A stretch of DNA of 64,000 nt, from NCBI RefSeq assembly GCF_001653235.2, contig NC_035793.1, positions 1,116,001-1,180,000 on the forward strand, read 5' to 3'. The notes beneath the pieces are model-generated. The model had not been told where the DNA came from, made no database searches, and worked only from the letters and a program-made list of their open reading frames with translations. Made by a program: the position numbers and the translations under genes. Source of the stretch: Pochonia chlamydosporia 170 (taxonomy: Eukaryota; Ascomycota; Sordariomycetes; Hypocreales; Clavicipitaceae). This document shows, piece by piece, positions 23,947-37,566 of this stretch; the first letter of the stretch is position 1, and every line of letters begins with the position of its first letter.

Positions 23947-25095
23947 GATTGCGACGTAGCATCAGACCTGGATGGCCAGCAGCTTAGAATTCGATTGTGA
24001 TGCGGAAAAAACCGACTTTTATCCCATTCATAAGATGGTAGCTTGAAGAAGTGGTAAAAATCTGACAAATTTGGTGCTGCTGCCTGGCCAAACGTCTGCG
24101 TTTGCGAAGTAATGGGAAGGGGCTGTTCCTCGCGGGGTGAAGCTGCCGCCACTGTGCACCTCAATGTACTTGAGTAAGTTGACGCGCTGACTGCGAAATT
24201 TCGCTGCTTGCTTGACGCGCCCTTTCGCGCGAGCTCTTAAAGATGCCCCACTTGGAGGCTGCCATCGGTATCTGCCTGGCCTATCACTTGCTTCAAAGCG
24301 ACCATATTGAAAGCAACGTTCATGAGAGCCATGAATGATGGTACAAAAAAGTGTGAATTTCATCTGTTGTGCAAAGAGTAAAATGCTTTAAAATAAGTCT
24401 GCGGCAATTTATACACAGCCACACGTATGTAACTTATATCCTCTCATCCTGCCAGACAAAAGATGCATTCTCTAGCCTTCGCACAGAGCAAATCTTGCTA
24501 CCTAGTTAGCCAGCATCAGAATTAGAACTGGCGGCAACCACTCCCTCCAAGGATTGAAAACATATCACGGATATCTATGTAGTCACGCATAATCTATAGT
24601 ACGTAGCAAATAAATGTCTCGACGGCACCTCGCTCAGCCAAGTAAAAGCTCCCCTTCGTCAACCACACCAGAAACCCAGCACAGCCAACAAAAGATAGCA
24701 GAGCTCCTCAACCAAGATTTGCACAGAAATCCACAAGTGAATCCAGTCCAAATAACCCTCCTCTATCCTAAGCCCTTCTAGAACGCCATCGAATATACAC
24801 AGATGTACTGCATATATCTTGTTTGATATACCGCTCGGAATACAGAGTCGTCAAGGATGGGTCTCGCCTTGCGCTCCACCTTGCCGTGCGGAAAGAGAAA
24901 ATATGTTCACAGTTTAACAACCACAGAGCGGCGTCACATTATCGGAAATGGGGAAATCCATGTCACCATTCCGCCTCGATGGTAGTCGTGCGATCAATTC
25001 TCATGTCTGGGTATCGTACATGGTACCTATTGTTGCAAGCCTCCTCGTGTTAACATACACTGTCTAGTCAGTCACCTCAAGTGATTTTGGTTTCC
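23947..25095. other. RAD27 promoter and 3' flank of WD40-like gene
   Basis: About 1.1 kb holding the RAD27 promoter, with the G1/S-like motif cluster near 24.2 kb, and the 3' side of the next leftward gene. No further gene is seen. Confidence 0.55.
24179..24231. promoter_or_regulatory. MBF/E2F-like motif cluster in RAD27 promoter
   Basis: Within 53 bp, 233-285 bp upstream of the RAD27 ATG, there are two copies of TTGACGCG (24179 and 24212). A 12-bp palindrome GCGAAATTTCGC lies at 24193-24204, and an E2F-like TTTCGCGC at 24223-24230. ACGCG and CGAAA cores are the known sites of yeast MBF and SBF, which drive replication genes at G1/S. Regulation of this gene is inferred. Confidence 0.55.
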
Positions 25096-27322
25096 TTAAT
25101 CTTCCTCGAAAAACACCTTCTTCCGTCCGCTACCCCGGCTGTCTTCCATGCTGTTCAGTGCCTGGTCAATTTCCATAATGTCGAGCATTTCAGCCTCCAC
25201 ATCTCGGGTGGTAAAGTCCGCGCTAACATCTGCCGCCGCATTCATGTTGTTCATGAAGTCAAAACCCACGCGAGAGCGATTTGGTGGCTGTGATGAGTCG
25301 TCTGAGTTCCCAAATTGACCGGCAGAATCATCTTGAATGTTTTGAGAAGACTTGCGTCGCAAAGTACCGGGCTTCGAAGTGCTGAGGTTGAAAGACAAGC
25401 TTGTGGCTCTGTTCGGCTTGCCGTGCACAATGATGGCATCGGATCTCTCTCCTTTTGAGAACAGCCGTTTTCTCCGGCTATCAACAAAGTTTCCAATCTT
25501 CTTTCCAGGTCCGTCTTCGCCTTGTCGAACAATAACCAACCTTGATTCGCCTTGGAGTAGCACATCCACAGGGAGACCACCATCATCCTCCGAAGGAGCG
25601 CCAGGTCTAGTCGATGCGACCACCAAGTTGACGCCGCAACACCTCTCTCCCAACAATCCTGTCGAGAGATCTAAGAGCTTCACCATTCTCGTCGGCTGCG
25701 CTCCACTAAACAGGTTGACGCCGCCACCAGAGCCCTTTCGCAGTTGTGAGTCCCAGAACCTTGATACTCCTGGAATGACACAGACATGCTCTAGCCCGCC
25801 AACCCACAAGACGAGGCTCTCATCTTGCAGGGCCTTTCCCTTGGGTGGTAGCGGAATAGTCCTCACACCACCCTGCACTGCCGCCAAACGGTCAAAAGTA
25901 GTGGCAGTGCTGAGCGAAGCGGTAGCCTGCCGCCGAGTGTGAGGAGTCATCGGCGCAAATTCTCCTGTATGGTTTTCCTTTTGCTGTGTGGCAACACTCC
26001 GCAGTGAACCCGTGCCTTCAATGTAGCCTGAAATGCTAAAGGTCGTCAGAGCAGCGCCTTTCAGGCCATTTGTTAATTTGCTTGACATGGTTGCGCCTCC
26101 AGAAGACGGCCGAACTCCGTCAATGTCCCAAACACCCCACATACCATCAGCCAGAAGAGCAAAGACGGCTCTGCCATGTGATATCCATGCCGCATCCAGA
26201 ATAGGTTTCCTTGAAGCAGTTGGTCGAGCAAATGGCTGGTAGAGCGACAGAAGCCATGAACCTTGTGGAGGAAATGGCCCAGAAGCCTCTGAGTCTGGCG
26301 GGAGGGAAGACACGGCATAGTCATATATCCTCGCAGCTTGATAGGAAGACACAGCAAGGAGCTGGGTAGGGTGTGATGGGCTGAACGAAATGCTGGATAG
26401 CGGTTGAGGAAGATATTCGATCTGAAAAGGCTCTAATGCTCGCTCGGGCTTTGCGTTTGGATCCAATGGGACATCCCACAACATCAACGTCCCAGAAGCC
26501 TGGCGACAGCAAGATGCGACCACAGCTCTGGGTACCTTGTTGGCAGGATCTGAAGATTTCGGCTGTACCAGGCTAATAGCCAATGCATCGCTGTATTTCC
26601 TCTGGCCACCGAGCAAAACCACGGACTCTCCCCAGGCGCCAGACCCAGCTTGTCCGGCCAACAGACCTGCCCGAAGCTCTTCTCTGGCCATACTCTCCGG
26701 TGATGGCGGCGTTAGCGGAACGCTAATGACATAGACATCATTCGTCACGCAAGAGACCGCAAACACGATCCTGCCCGAAAGTAATTTCCCCGTCGCATTG
26801 TCTCGCTCTTGGGGATTATACGGTGCCATCGACATAACAGCCACATGCAAAACCGCTGTGCCCAGCGTCAGGTCCAGTGTTTGAACAATCTCTGGGTAAG
26901 GCCCTTGCTCATCCTCATCCTCAAATTCTGGCTTATCCTCGAACTTGCTTGTTGTCTGGCCCTTGGCGGGTGGTTGCTCGTCGTCCGAGTCAATGATCAT
27001 GACAGCATCATCGGCAGTGCCGTTTTGTTTCTTTTCGGGTTCGGGTGCTTTCTTCTTTTGCGGCTTGAATCGCCTCCCGCCGCGCCAGACGATGGTGACT
27101 CCATTCTCGTGACCATAGAGCAGAATGGTGGCTCCTTGGGGTGATTGAATGGGATATGTCTGGACGTCGTTTACCCGCCGTGATAAATTATATCTGTATT
27201 TGGCAAGATGTTAGCTTGTGCTTCCTTTGTTTTTCTACAATGAATAGTATAGTTGTCCATATCACTCACGTGAATTGTGTGTTTTGCCCGGTCCGGCGAA
27301 TGCGAGGAGTTGTTGAAGTCAT
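25096..27322 (-). CDS. WD40-like protein, possibly nucleoporin Nup37
   Basis: Exons are 27322-27270 and 27193-25096, encoding 716 residues. The protein begins MTSTTPRIRRTG and continues across the intron into YNLSRRVNDVQTYPIQSPQG and YGHENGVTIVWRGG. This is followed by a basic, nuclear-localisation-like patch (PQKKKAPEPEKK) and an acidic insert. The middle has irregular blade-like segments: FAVSCVTNDVYVISVP, LMLWDVPLD, LAVSSYQAARIYDYA, VFALLADGMWGVWDID. This fits a degenerate beta-propeller. The C-terminal ~200 residues are Ser-rich, ending in a helical acidic tail (EMLDIMEIDQALNSME). Length and layout resemble the long Nup37 of filamentous ascomycetes, a member of the nuclear-pore Y complex. 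I cannot confirm this without alignment. Other WD40 nuclear proteins remain possible. Confidence 0.8.
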
Positions 27323-27888
27323 GATGGACGAAAGCAAAGCCGTCACGGGTTGGGACCCGGCAGCACCGTGTGTTGACTGAGCCTGGCGAATATGAAATGA
27401 AGTGGCTCTCAATTCATTGCAGTGGTACGTGATGATTCTTTGTCGTAGAGTCGCAAATTTGGACTGATGTGCACAAAGTACGCAATGTTCTTTGGACCCA
27501 AACTTTTACTCGACGCGCCCCAGAGCTCTCACACTCCTGCTGAAAGCTCTCTACCATCGTCCCAGATACAGTCACGTGATGGATTGGCGAACAAAGGTCT
27601 GCCCATCAACGACACCAATTGCAGAAAACACCAACGGATATCGTATTCTTTTGCAGTGTCAGTCCGTCAATATGACCTCGAAGTCAAAACTCTCATGCAT
27701 TATGATGCATGGTCATCATAGCAATGTGTTGTTGATCCTAAGTACCTACCTAGTCTGTGTATCCAGGAAGCTGATGCCTATCCACAGCCAGCTGCTTCCC
27801 AAGACATCAAAATGAAAAGCAGAACTTCCAAAACTTCAACCCACACAACAGGAAAGCAACTCCAAGCTTGTTCACAAAACCATGATAT
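27323..27888. other. Short intergenic region
   Basis: About 0.57 kb between two leftward genes, with one CACGTG at about 27574 about 250 bp upstream of the WD40-like start. Nothing else seen. Confidence 0.5.
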
Positions 27889-28389
27889 CTACACTTTGCA
27901 TCGATACACATCAGGCTCTCCCCTCCCATAAACCTTCCCCTGCACCCGCGCCGTCGCCACAGAGTTCTCCCCGCAATTCTCGTTCATCAAGACGTCCGCT
28001 TCATCCCACTGATCCGCAGTGCATTCCGGGTCCGCACGCTTATCAGCGCAGACATAAACCGCCGTATGCCGCACGACCGCAGCGTATATGGTCTTGTTGT
28101 TGACCCAGTTCTTAGCACAGTAGCTCTTGAGCATTGTAACTCCGATCTTGTAGTCGTTTGGGTTGTACTTTCGCCTCTCGCATTTCACTTCCGGAGGCTT
28201 TTCTTCGCCAACGATCTTTTTATTGGCGCTAGGGCCGAGATGGTTGGTGGTTTCATTCCATCCCCCTTTCAATGAAGGAAGGGAGCTGTTGGTGTAGTGA
28301 GCTGGTACGTTTGTTGAAGATTTGTTGAATGAGTAGGCAGAGCAGACCTGGGCAATCAATACGCCCGTGAACATGTACAAGAGACTCAT
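27889..28389 (-). CDS. Small secreted cysteine-containing protein
   Basis: Single-exon gene for a 166-residue protein that I do not recognise. Residues 1-18 form a typical secretion signal with a hydrophobic core and a likely cut after CSA. The mature part has six cysteines (70, 91, 114, 123, 139, 164), suggesting three disulphides, and four N-glycosylation sequons (N22, N34, N45, N98). There is no membrane anchor or GPI-type tail. The region before C70 is polar and probably flexible. The C-terminal half (for example NPNDYKIGVTMLKSYC and ADVLMNENCGENSV) looks like a compact small fold. Such proteins are common in fungi that interact with hosts or other microbes, but the window gives no evidence for a particular target. 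The start is supported by the signal peptide. No intron is needed. Confidence 0.72.
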   Translation of the reverse strand: MSLLYMFTGVLIAQVCSAYSFNKSSTNVPAHYTNSSLPSLKGGWNETTNHLGPSANKKIVGEEKPPEVKCERRKYNPNDYKIGVTMLKSYCAKNWVNNKTIYAAVVRHTAVYVCADKRADPECTADQWDEADVLMNENCGENSVATARVQGKVYGRGEPDVYRCKV

Positions 28390-29389
28390 GATTTGGCTGG
28401 CTGCAAGGCAAGAGAATCAAGGCACAATCGTAGAGAGGGGGAGAGGGCATAGATAAAGATACATTGCTGTGTTCGGGGAGTCGATAGCATTCAGATTAAG
28501 TTTGCCGGCTCTTATGGCACCATATAACGGATTGCTAGCTAAGAATCGACGGCATAAAGTATACTTCAAGGGTTCTGGCGTGAGGACTTGGAAAGTACAG
28601 AACGCTAGGGGAGCACGCTCGCAAGAGAATTCACCAACAAGGCGAGCCGGGGAAGGAGAATTTTGGACAAAGTTTTTGGGTCACTATTTTGCAATCCGTA
28701 CATACATTTCCACCTGCTTCCATCGCCGACGTCCCCAACATATAATAAAAGAGTTAAGAGTAAAACCAGAGACAACCAAGTTGCATGTACAGCCCTCCAA
28801 GGTCCGACCAACCTTCCAATTCGTGCCGAATCCCCCAAAGTCAGCCGATATGGCCCACGGGACCGGGTCAAGGTTCTATACACAAATTGACCGAATGCCG
28901 ATTTAGGGCCAAGCTAAAAAGCCTTGGTGGAAGCGAGATCGAAGGAAGTGCATGCGCAAGCGCATATACACCACCACGAGAAAGATAGGCGGGGCTGCTA
29001 GGTCGAGAAATTCGAGTGATGAAACCGCTGTGTTGCGTGCATCCCCCGTGTCCAGAATCGAAATGTGGCAGCTCAACAAAAGACGTAAAGGAGTGGATGG
29101 CATAGGAGACACGCTCAAAGTGCATTGGACGCGGGAACCGCGTAGGAAACGAGCTTAGTCGTCTTCACAGAACAAAATGAATAACCCTACGCCGCTTAAC
29201 AAAAAAGAGAGAAAACAAGAGTAGAAACGCCGCCAGATCGTCAGTCAGTCGACCAACAGGAGGACATGAGCTCTCGTCCCGATAACGCCGTGAATGCCAT
29301 TGATAGAGGAAGATGGTGGTGAACGGTGGGAGGTAATTGGGTGAGTAATGGCGTATATAGAGTTGGTCATGACAGATGTGCTACGAGGC
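28390..29389. other. Intergenic region, no gene seen
   Basis: About 1 kb between the secreted-protein gene and the WSC gene, both leftward. It should contain the promoter of the former and the 3' untranslated region of the latter. The overlapping short frames have no recognisable character. Confidence 0.5.
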
Positions 29390-30307
29390 TCATGCGTTGG
29401 TGACCTGAAAACAAAGTTAGTTCAACCCATTCACTAATATATACACTTGAGTCAATGCCGGAAATGTTCAACGTACCCGAAGGATCCTTCGCGAATAATC
29501 CTCGTTGTCAGCAATGCTACCATCGCTCATCCTCCTGTGAGCCATGACAGGGTCCATACGAGAGTCAGTCATGGAGATGCTGCCGTGGCTGCTCGGGGGC
29601 TTTGAACCGCTGATGAATGCGTTGACAGCAGCATTTCGGCGATGTTCTTCCTCAATTTCGGCATTACGCTTGCGCCTCATGTAGAAGAAGAAGCCACCAA
29701 TAGCGGCTCCAGCAGCGATAACACCAACGACGACGCCGGCAGCGATACCAGCAACATTGGGACCGCCCTTGTCCGATTTGGAAGAATCAGAGGGATCTGC
29801 GGTCTTGGTGACAGTGGCATCGGTGCTTGTCGGGGATCCACCATGACCAGTTGAGTCGGGAGTGCTGGTCTTGCTGCCACCGGTGGTGCTAGAGCTGGAA
29901 GGGTCATATCTGGTAATGTCAAACATGACACCCAGGTTGAACACAGTGTAAGCGTCTTCACCACCGCAAGCTTCTTGGGGATATGATGAGCAGCCAACAT
30001 TGCATTTCGAGTCGGACACCATATCAGCCTTTGGCGGAAGTGCAAACCCGCACAGGCACTGCGGGCCACGCAGACCAGATACCCAAAAACCGGCGCCCTT
30101 ACAACCCTCGTTACAAGATCCAGATGACATTTTCTGGCCAGGAATCTGTGGGTCGAGCGCCGTCATGTTTGCCTTGGAGGAATAGCAGCCCTGTCCTGTG
30201 AATTTGCCGATTTGAGGAATCTCGGAAGGCGCTGACTTGGGAGGAGCTTGTGCGTGAATACCAGTGGCAGCCAAAATGGCGCCGAAAGCGAAGTTTGATA
30301 GTCTCAT
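29390..30307 (-). CDS. WSC-domain cell wall integrity sensor
   Basis: Plasma-membrane mechanosensor of the Wsc/Slg1 type, feeding wall stress to the Rho1-Pkc1 pathway. Exons are 30307-29477 and 29404-29390, encoding 281 residues. Residues 1-20 are a signal peptide. A WSC domain at about 37-125 has the eight expected cysteines (41, 65, 69, 84, 86, 102, 106, 114). A Ser/Thr-rich, probably O-mannosylated stalk (about 135-180) leads to one membrane helix at about 184-210 and the basic stop RRKR. The cytoplasmic tail of about 70 residues ends in SIADNEDYSRRILRVTNA. The last four codons lie on a separate exon behind a GTACGT donor. Without that splice the protein would end in RVR. The gene is divergent from the protease gene 5.9 kb to the right. 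Confidence 0.92.
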
Positions 30308-33300
30308 TTTACGAGTATATGCAGCGAGAGTACGAATAGGAACAGAAAGAGTAAAGGAGAGTCGGTCGGAATACGTAGCGGACTCGCAAATTCGGGTTGA
30401 GTGCTGCCGTTGCCACCGAGCAGGTTCAAGAAAAATCGCGAAGTCGAGGGCTAGTAACAACAAAAAGGCAGTCGAATCGTTTCCACCAGGGAGGCGTCGC
30501 GCCTGGGACCGTGATAGACGAAAGTCGGCCTTGGTAGGGTCGATTTGGTTCGAAGAGCGCGTCTCGAATGGCGTTTGTAGCAACAGTCAAAGGGCAAGAT
30601 GGTGACTGTTGGTGGTGACAAAGAGAGCAGACGTTTCGGACGGCTTCCCCTTAACGGAGGCGACAGGGGACGAAAATTCACGATCGCTGGGTGCTGCAAG
30701 AAGGAAAGAACTGCATCTGACAATCGCAGAAAAGGAGAAACAGACAATGGCAGCTGGTCTCCAAGCGATGAACGATGAAATTCAAGTCGAGGTTGAGATG
30801 CAGTGGGGGGTGGTCGGGAAGAACGAGGGACGACTGGAACGAGCGACAGGATGTTTTTTGTTGAAGGGGTAGGCCAGACGAACGACGATGGGAGTGTTGG
30901 AAGAGTGGAAAGCCGTCAAGAGAGCGAGCGTGTGGGAGTCGGGGGAGGGCAGCCAGACGAGTGCGGAAGATGGACTGTGTGGACTGTGGACCGTGGACCG
31001 TGGACCGACCATGGGAACATGGACGCAGACGGGGGGGAGTGTGATGAGCGCGGGTGCGAAGGAGACTGGAGGAGACTGGAGGAGACGCAAGGCAGGCTGG
31101 CAGAGGAGAATGACTGGAGACTGGCCGAAGCAGAAGAGACTGGAGGCACCAGAGACGCCTGGCACCAGTCAGGAGCCAGTTGGCGAGTTGAGGCGGAGGC
31201 TGGTCCAGGGGCCGAGCAGGATATCTGGTGGAGTTTTGGCTCTGGTTGACCCGAACCAGACTGGATCAGACACAACTGGCACGACCAGAATGGCACTTGC
31301 AGGGTCAGGCACAGGTCTGGTGCAAGTTGGGAGACCAGGTCCAGGGCTAAGGAAGCACGGGCATGCATGCTTGTGCAGGGGGCCACGAAGTACTCAGTAC
31401 TTGAAAAACCGTGTCAGGAGCCATATTGGGGTCGCGCTCGGTACTTACTCACACGAAATTGGTTGGGCAAAATTGAATGCCATCTCCACTTGGTGAGCAC
31501 CACCTCTCTCAAACACCTCCTAGGTAATAGCCCAGCCGACGTTCCTGAGCTTGGCTTGCCGCCGTCAACATTGGGCAATCAGCATTTTCATTTGCCCTTT
31601 GCCGTCATCTTCGAGCTGGACTTCTCGTCATGCCATATTGTCAGTTTTCTGTCGTCGCTAATTTCCTCTGTAGGTACCACACAAACACCAGATGAATTTA
31701 CTCGCAAACAAGTAACTTCGCCTTTTGCAACAATACAGTGAACCAACACTCACCACGCATGCAATCAACACTCGCCGCACGAGCGCCTGGAGCCTGGACA
31801 CGACGTGCTGGCGGACACCCCCTGTAGGCTGTTGGCTTCGTCTTCAATTTCTGTCGGTGCTGCTTCCTGTTTCTGCATCGATGGTGAGGAGTCCGCACAC
31901 AAGATGCCGTTGATTTGTTGTTTGCCCACACAGTATGGAACACCACCTCACACATCGATCCTGGCCCCTGGCCAATCCTTTGGGTTCATCTGTCTCTTCA
32001 CGTCCTCTGCAAGAAGTACTGGCACCGCCCCGACAACATTGCCTCGTACGATGAGATACTTGACTGTGCAGAGCACAAGGCATTCCTGTGTGAGCTGCTA
32101 CAGTTCACATCTCCAAAGTTCAGGTAGAATTCTCAGGGCCATGTCTCCTGAGCCGAGGAAGCACCAGAGAGTATCCCACCACAACAGAACATCTGTCCCT
32201 GCCACAAGCACTTTTCGATTACGCGTAATGCATGGTGTGACGGAAGGATCAAGTGCTCTGTCAGTTACATGCATTCCATACTCAAGAGTACCAATAACAC
32301 AATATGGAACTGGACATATACCGCTGGGTAAACCCCAACACAAGGCGAAGAACAGCATTGTCCTACCTCTCTCGCCCCTAAACGCCCAACATTCGCTGAA
32401 AGCTTCCTTTTCCTTCTGTCTGGCAATGCCGTGTCGTCCGGGTGGCGTCTGGCGCCAGGATGCAGGAACAAGGTGAGAAGCTTTTCACGAGGTTTTTACT
32501 CAAAACGCGGCACGATGATCACTCATCGCTGGCTTGTCACCGCTACATGGTCCAGCTTTCAATTCTGTTTCCAGCTAACTGTAGTAACAGACGTCTCGGC
32601 TAACAATGCGTCTTCATGTGTCTGGAACACAAAGTCTATAATACCACTTCGTGACTTGGTGTCCATCCTGAGCGTCTCCACATCAATTTAAACTGATGTG
32701 CAATCCCACCCACACCCCTTCCATATCAAGCCATTCAGAGTGCTGGCTGGAGTCAATCATTTGCGGCGCACTGTACGCCGTTCGCAAAATCCAAACACAC
32801 GCATGTGCTTGCTCAGCAAAGGCATTATCCAGAACTTGGAGCAGCTGGAGGCACCAATTGAGTCAAGAAATGCCCTCACCAGTCTACTTCGGGTGTTGAA
32901 GACGTGTGCACAGGGAGCGCGGTTTCCTCATAGTGACGCATTATGAGAGGCACTTAGTACACCAATATTTACGTCAGGCACCAAAATATTGGCTCATCAA
33001 TGAAACATCATCCTTATCAAGGCATGTATTGACTTCCATTGATGGCTCCGGAGGCGCAGGCTGAGTAACAATGTGCGCCAGGTCTGAGCCAAGGAAATTC
33101 GAGTCGTACCTGCATTGTTAGGCACCTACTGGAGATAAAGAAGAGGGATTTATTCAGGGTTGTTGCGAGTAACAACTGATCTTTGTTCGGGTCAAGCTGA
33201 CCATGAACACTTTTTTTCGGTCTTGTCAAGCCAGTCAGCCACGCCGACGGGAGCTCAGGTACGGAGTGCTAGCTTCTCGGGATGGATGGATCGATCGGTG

Positions 33301-36226
33301 GTTGAGTTGATTAATTCACTCCACTGGCGCGTCAAACTATCTCGACCCCCATAAGCCCATTGCAATACATAACAGGCTCAGGAATGTATTTCAAAACCAG
33401 CTGTCGCCAGCTTTTACAGATGTTCACACGGTGTGTAAAAAGGACCTCCTGCAAAAAGTCTTACCCTGCGACAATACCACCAAGCAGTAACAGAGTTGAG
33501 ACAATGTGACCCCCTGATGCCGGTCCCAGCCACAGCCTCACTGGCTTGCCAAATACTTGACCAAGCTGAACAGCAAAAAAGAAATCTTGACTCAAGACTC
33601 AGGGCATACACAAACAGGTGAAGCCTCCAACCCTGTTTGAAGACAGGTTTAGCCCTGATTTCAGTAAGGAAGTCACTTAACTGAATCACAACCTACTGGA
33701 GCCGCGATCGACTACGATCAACAGTGGATTAAACGCAGCACCAATGCAATACACGTCGCCGGAACTCAACGCTACTTGGCATTGTTTGGCAGTGTCTTAC
33801 TCCCTGGTTTATTCTACCTTGCTTTGTTCGCTACACGCATGGATTTATTCTTGAACTCTGTGCAAAAGCCCAGTACATGCTCCATGTACGTTTTGTGCCC
33901 TTCAATCTCGGAAACAGAAGTGATGGGATCCTTGAATTTCAGAGTCTAGAATCCGATGCCCTGCAGTCAGTGGACCTGAGTCTCCATAAGTTTGTGCAAA
34001 AGCCAAGCAAACTGGCTGGTGGAGCAATACGAGAAACTCATCACTGAACACAGCCTCTGCCTTGTTCTTCTCATCGCCTGATTGGAAGTCGCGTCTTCTG
34101 ATTGCGCAGGATAGCTTTTACGGCGCGTATTGGCACGGAGCATTCCGTCATCATTGGAATCCTTCTTCCATCTTTACCTTCCATGTTTGGGGAGGCAGTA
34201 CTCTGTCCTTTGAGCCCTGTTGAACATGCATTGCTCCGCCTTTGTGGACTGACAATTAATACCACTGGAGCAAGGTATGATACCGGATATTCCGGAGGCG
34301 TTTTCAAGTAACCAGCTCACAGCGATGTGTGTGTATAAATAGGCAATAATCTCCATAAATTGAATTCAGCCCGACGTCAAACCACATGGCGCCGCAAATT
34401 CCCCAATGGCTGACCTCAAGCAAGACATTGAATACCAAATACAATGTCCGCCAACCCCAAATAGCCTTTCTTTTCGAATGCTGCCACCAGCCTTCCATCG
34501 CCACGGAGTGACATATGACTATTTGATACTATTTAATAGCGAATGCCAGTTCTCGATGATGACATGGCAACAAATATATCTTGGCTTGTGGTTCTCAGAG
34601 GCCGCAAGCTTCTTTGCACTCCACAGCTGGAGCTCGCCTCATCACCGTCCACATTTTAGGCTCTTCCCAGCTTCGGTCAAGTTCCACTATCTGAAGTTGA
34701 TGGTGAATATTGGGTGTAGAGGGCGAGTTTATCGCCTTGCTGGCCCATAACCTGGAGATGATTTGATTGTGACGAATTTGATTTCATGGCCCTTGCAGTC
34801 CAACACACCTGGGATCATTGTTCTCTGTTATCAGTGTTATCAGAGGCAATGCTGAGTGCACATCGTGCGATTTCTAACACAATGTGTCGAGCTGCTTTGT
34901 GGCTGACCTGACGGTACAGGGTATCCTATTGTGACTTTGATAGCTTTCGAGTGGTGCGGTATAAAATAAATTTGCCACTGCAAACGTTCCCAGTGTTTGT
35001 GAGATGACGTCTTCCAAGCCTTGGGGCATTTCAAGTAGGGTACTAGCCAAAGGGCTCTACGCCGGGGATGGAAAAACCAGAGTTTGACATACCCTGGAAT
35101 TGAACGTGGTCTCATGAGGAGTCCATTGAAAATGCGAGCAACATGTGGTGTAGGGTAGCGGGAGATATCTGTCAATTCAACTGTGTGAAACCCGCGCGAC
35201 CCTCCGGGTAACATGGTAGACTCTGGCGTACAAGAGCTGGATAATTAAGACATGGTCTCAATGTAGTGGTGCAGCATATTATGCGAAGTTGGTGGGAATA
35301 GGCAACACCTGCAACATCCTCAATATTGTGTGACATCGACAGTGGTTGGGTCCTACAAATATCCTTCACCGTGGACACGGAGCGTGATCCAATCACAGGA
35401 TGTGCGTGATCGCCATGGGCTTTTGGAACACTTTGCGCGTATCAAGTTAGTCGTTGCACAATTCGAAACATTAAACACCAGGTTCACAATCAAACGCGGC
35501 AGCACTGTCGTCTCTGTGACATCAAATTATCAAATGCCTTGGTTGCTGGTGAGACAGTGAAACACCAACCACACCAGCTTGGTAATTAGCTGTGTCACCA
35601 GAATGGCCCATGACCACCGGAACAACGAAAGCGCCGAGCGTATTCTGGGGCTTACCTCAGGCAGTTGGGTCACACTCACTCTCTTTTTGGCTGGTTGGCT
35701 GGGTTGCCCCGTTCACCCAGCCGGCTGCGGAGGTTCATGCCTCCATACAAACGATTGGAGAAGGCTTGACCCGCCCTCCGAGATCAAGGCGCTAATTGCC
35801 CTCGTTGAAGGTCACTCGTCACTCCGGACCTGGCAGGAAGGTGCATTGGAGTGCGTCATGGTCGGAGCGCAGGCAGGAAGGAAGCTCACGCAAGCACCCA
35901 AGCCAGTGACGGCACCAACGCTTGCAGCAAGCAGTGGCCAGTGCTCTCCAGTCAGTCCAGTCAGTCCGTCACCCAACTCGCCGCCACCACGCAACTTGTA
36001 CCCGAACTGGTTCGCCTCCAACCAGACCAGACACTTGCCTCGACTCGTCTCAGCTTGACTCGACCATACTCTTCGTTGCCTGTGCTTTCCTCCTCGAACA
36101 AGCTCGTCTTCCATCACAACAAACCTGCGTCCATCACGGGAGCAGGCCATTTCATCGCATCTGCTTGTCGTGAGCATATTCCCCTCTGATTCTTAACCGT
36201 CCGATCTCTCCGAAGCGTTGCCCATC
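30308..36226. other. 5.9-kb gene-poor divergent region
   Basis: The largest gap in the window, between the leftward WSC gene and the rightward aspartic protease gene. It holds the WSC leader, short tandem repeats near 31 kb, and a CCAGACCAG motif at 36022. A 223-codon open frame at 31805-32476 (+) has a Ser/Pro/Cys composition with no domain, so I do not call it. I see no transposase or reverse-transcriptase motif, no tRNA and no long repeat. Base composition looks ordinary rather than strongly AT-rich. Confidence 0.5.
30971..31007. repeat. 7-bp tandem repeat upstream of WSC gene
   Basis: Three exact copies of TGGACCG at 30987-31007, preceded by two related TGTGGACTG-like units. A 10-bp direct repeat GGAGACTGGA occurs twice at 31061-31080. 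Simple-sequence slippage is the likely origin. Confidence 0.75.

Positions 36227-37566
<1,340 letters not shown>

Noticed and set aside
31805..32476. 223-codon plus-strand frame in the large gap
   Set aside because: Ser/Pro/Cys-rich with no domain, several equally random overlapping frames, and no good start context. Could be revisited with RNA-seq.
35086..35165. Possible minus-strand tRNA around GTTCAATTCC
   Set aside because: T-stem mismatched at the second pair and no cloverleaf can be built.
30308..36226. Relic transposon or RIP-degraded repeat in the large gap
   Set aside because: No terminal repeats, transposase or polymerase motifs, and no obvious AT or TA excess by eye. A computed RIP index would settle it.
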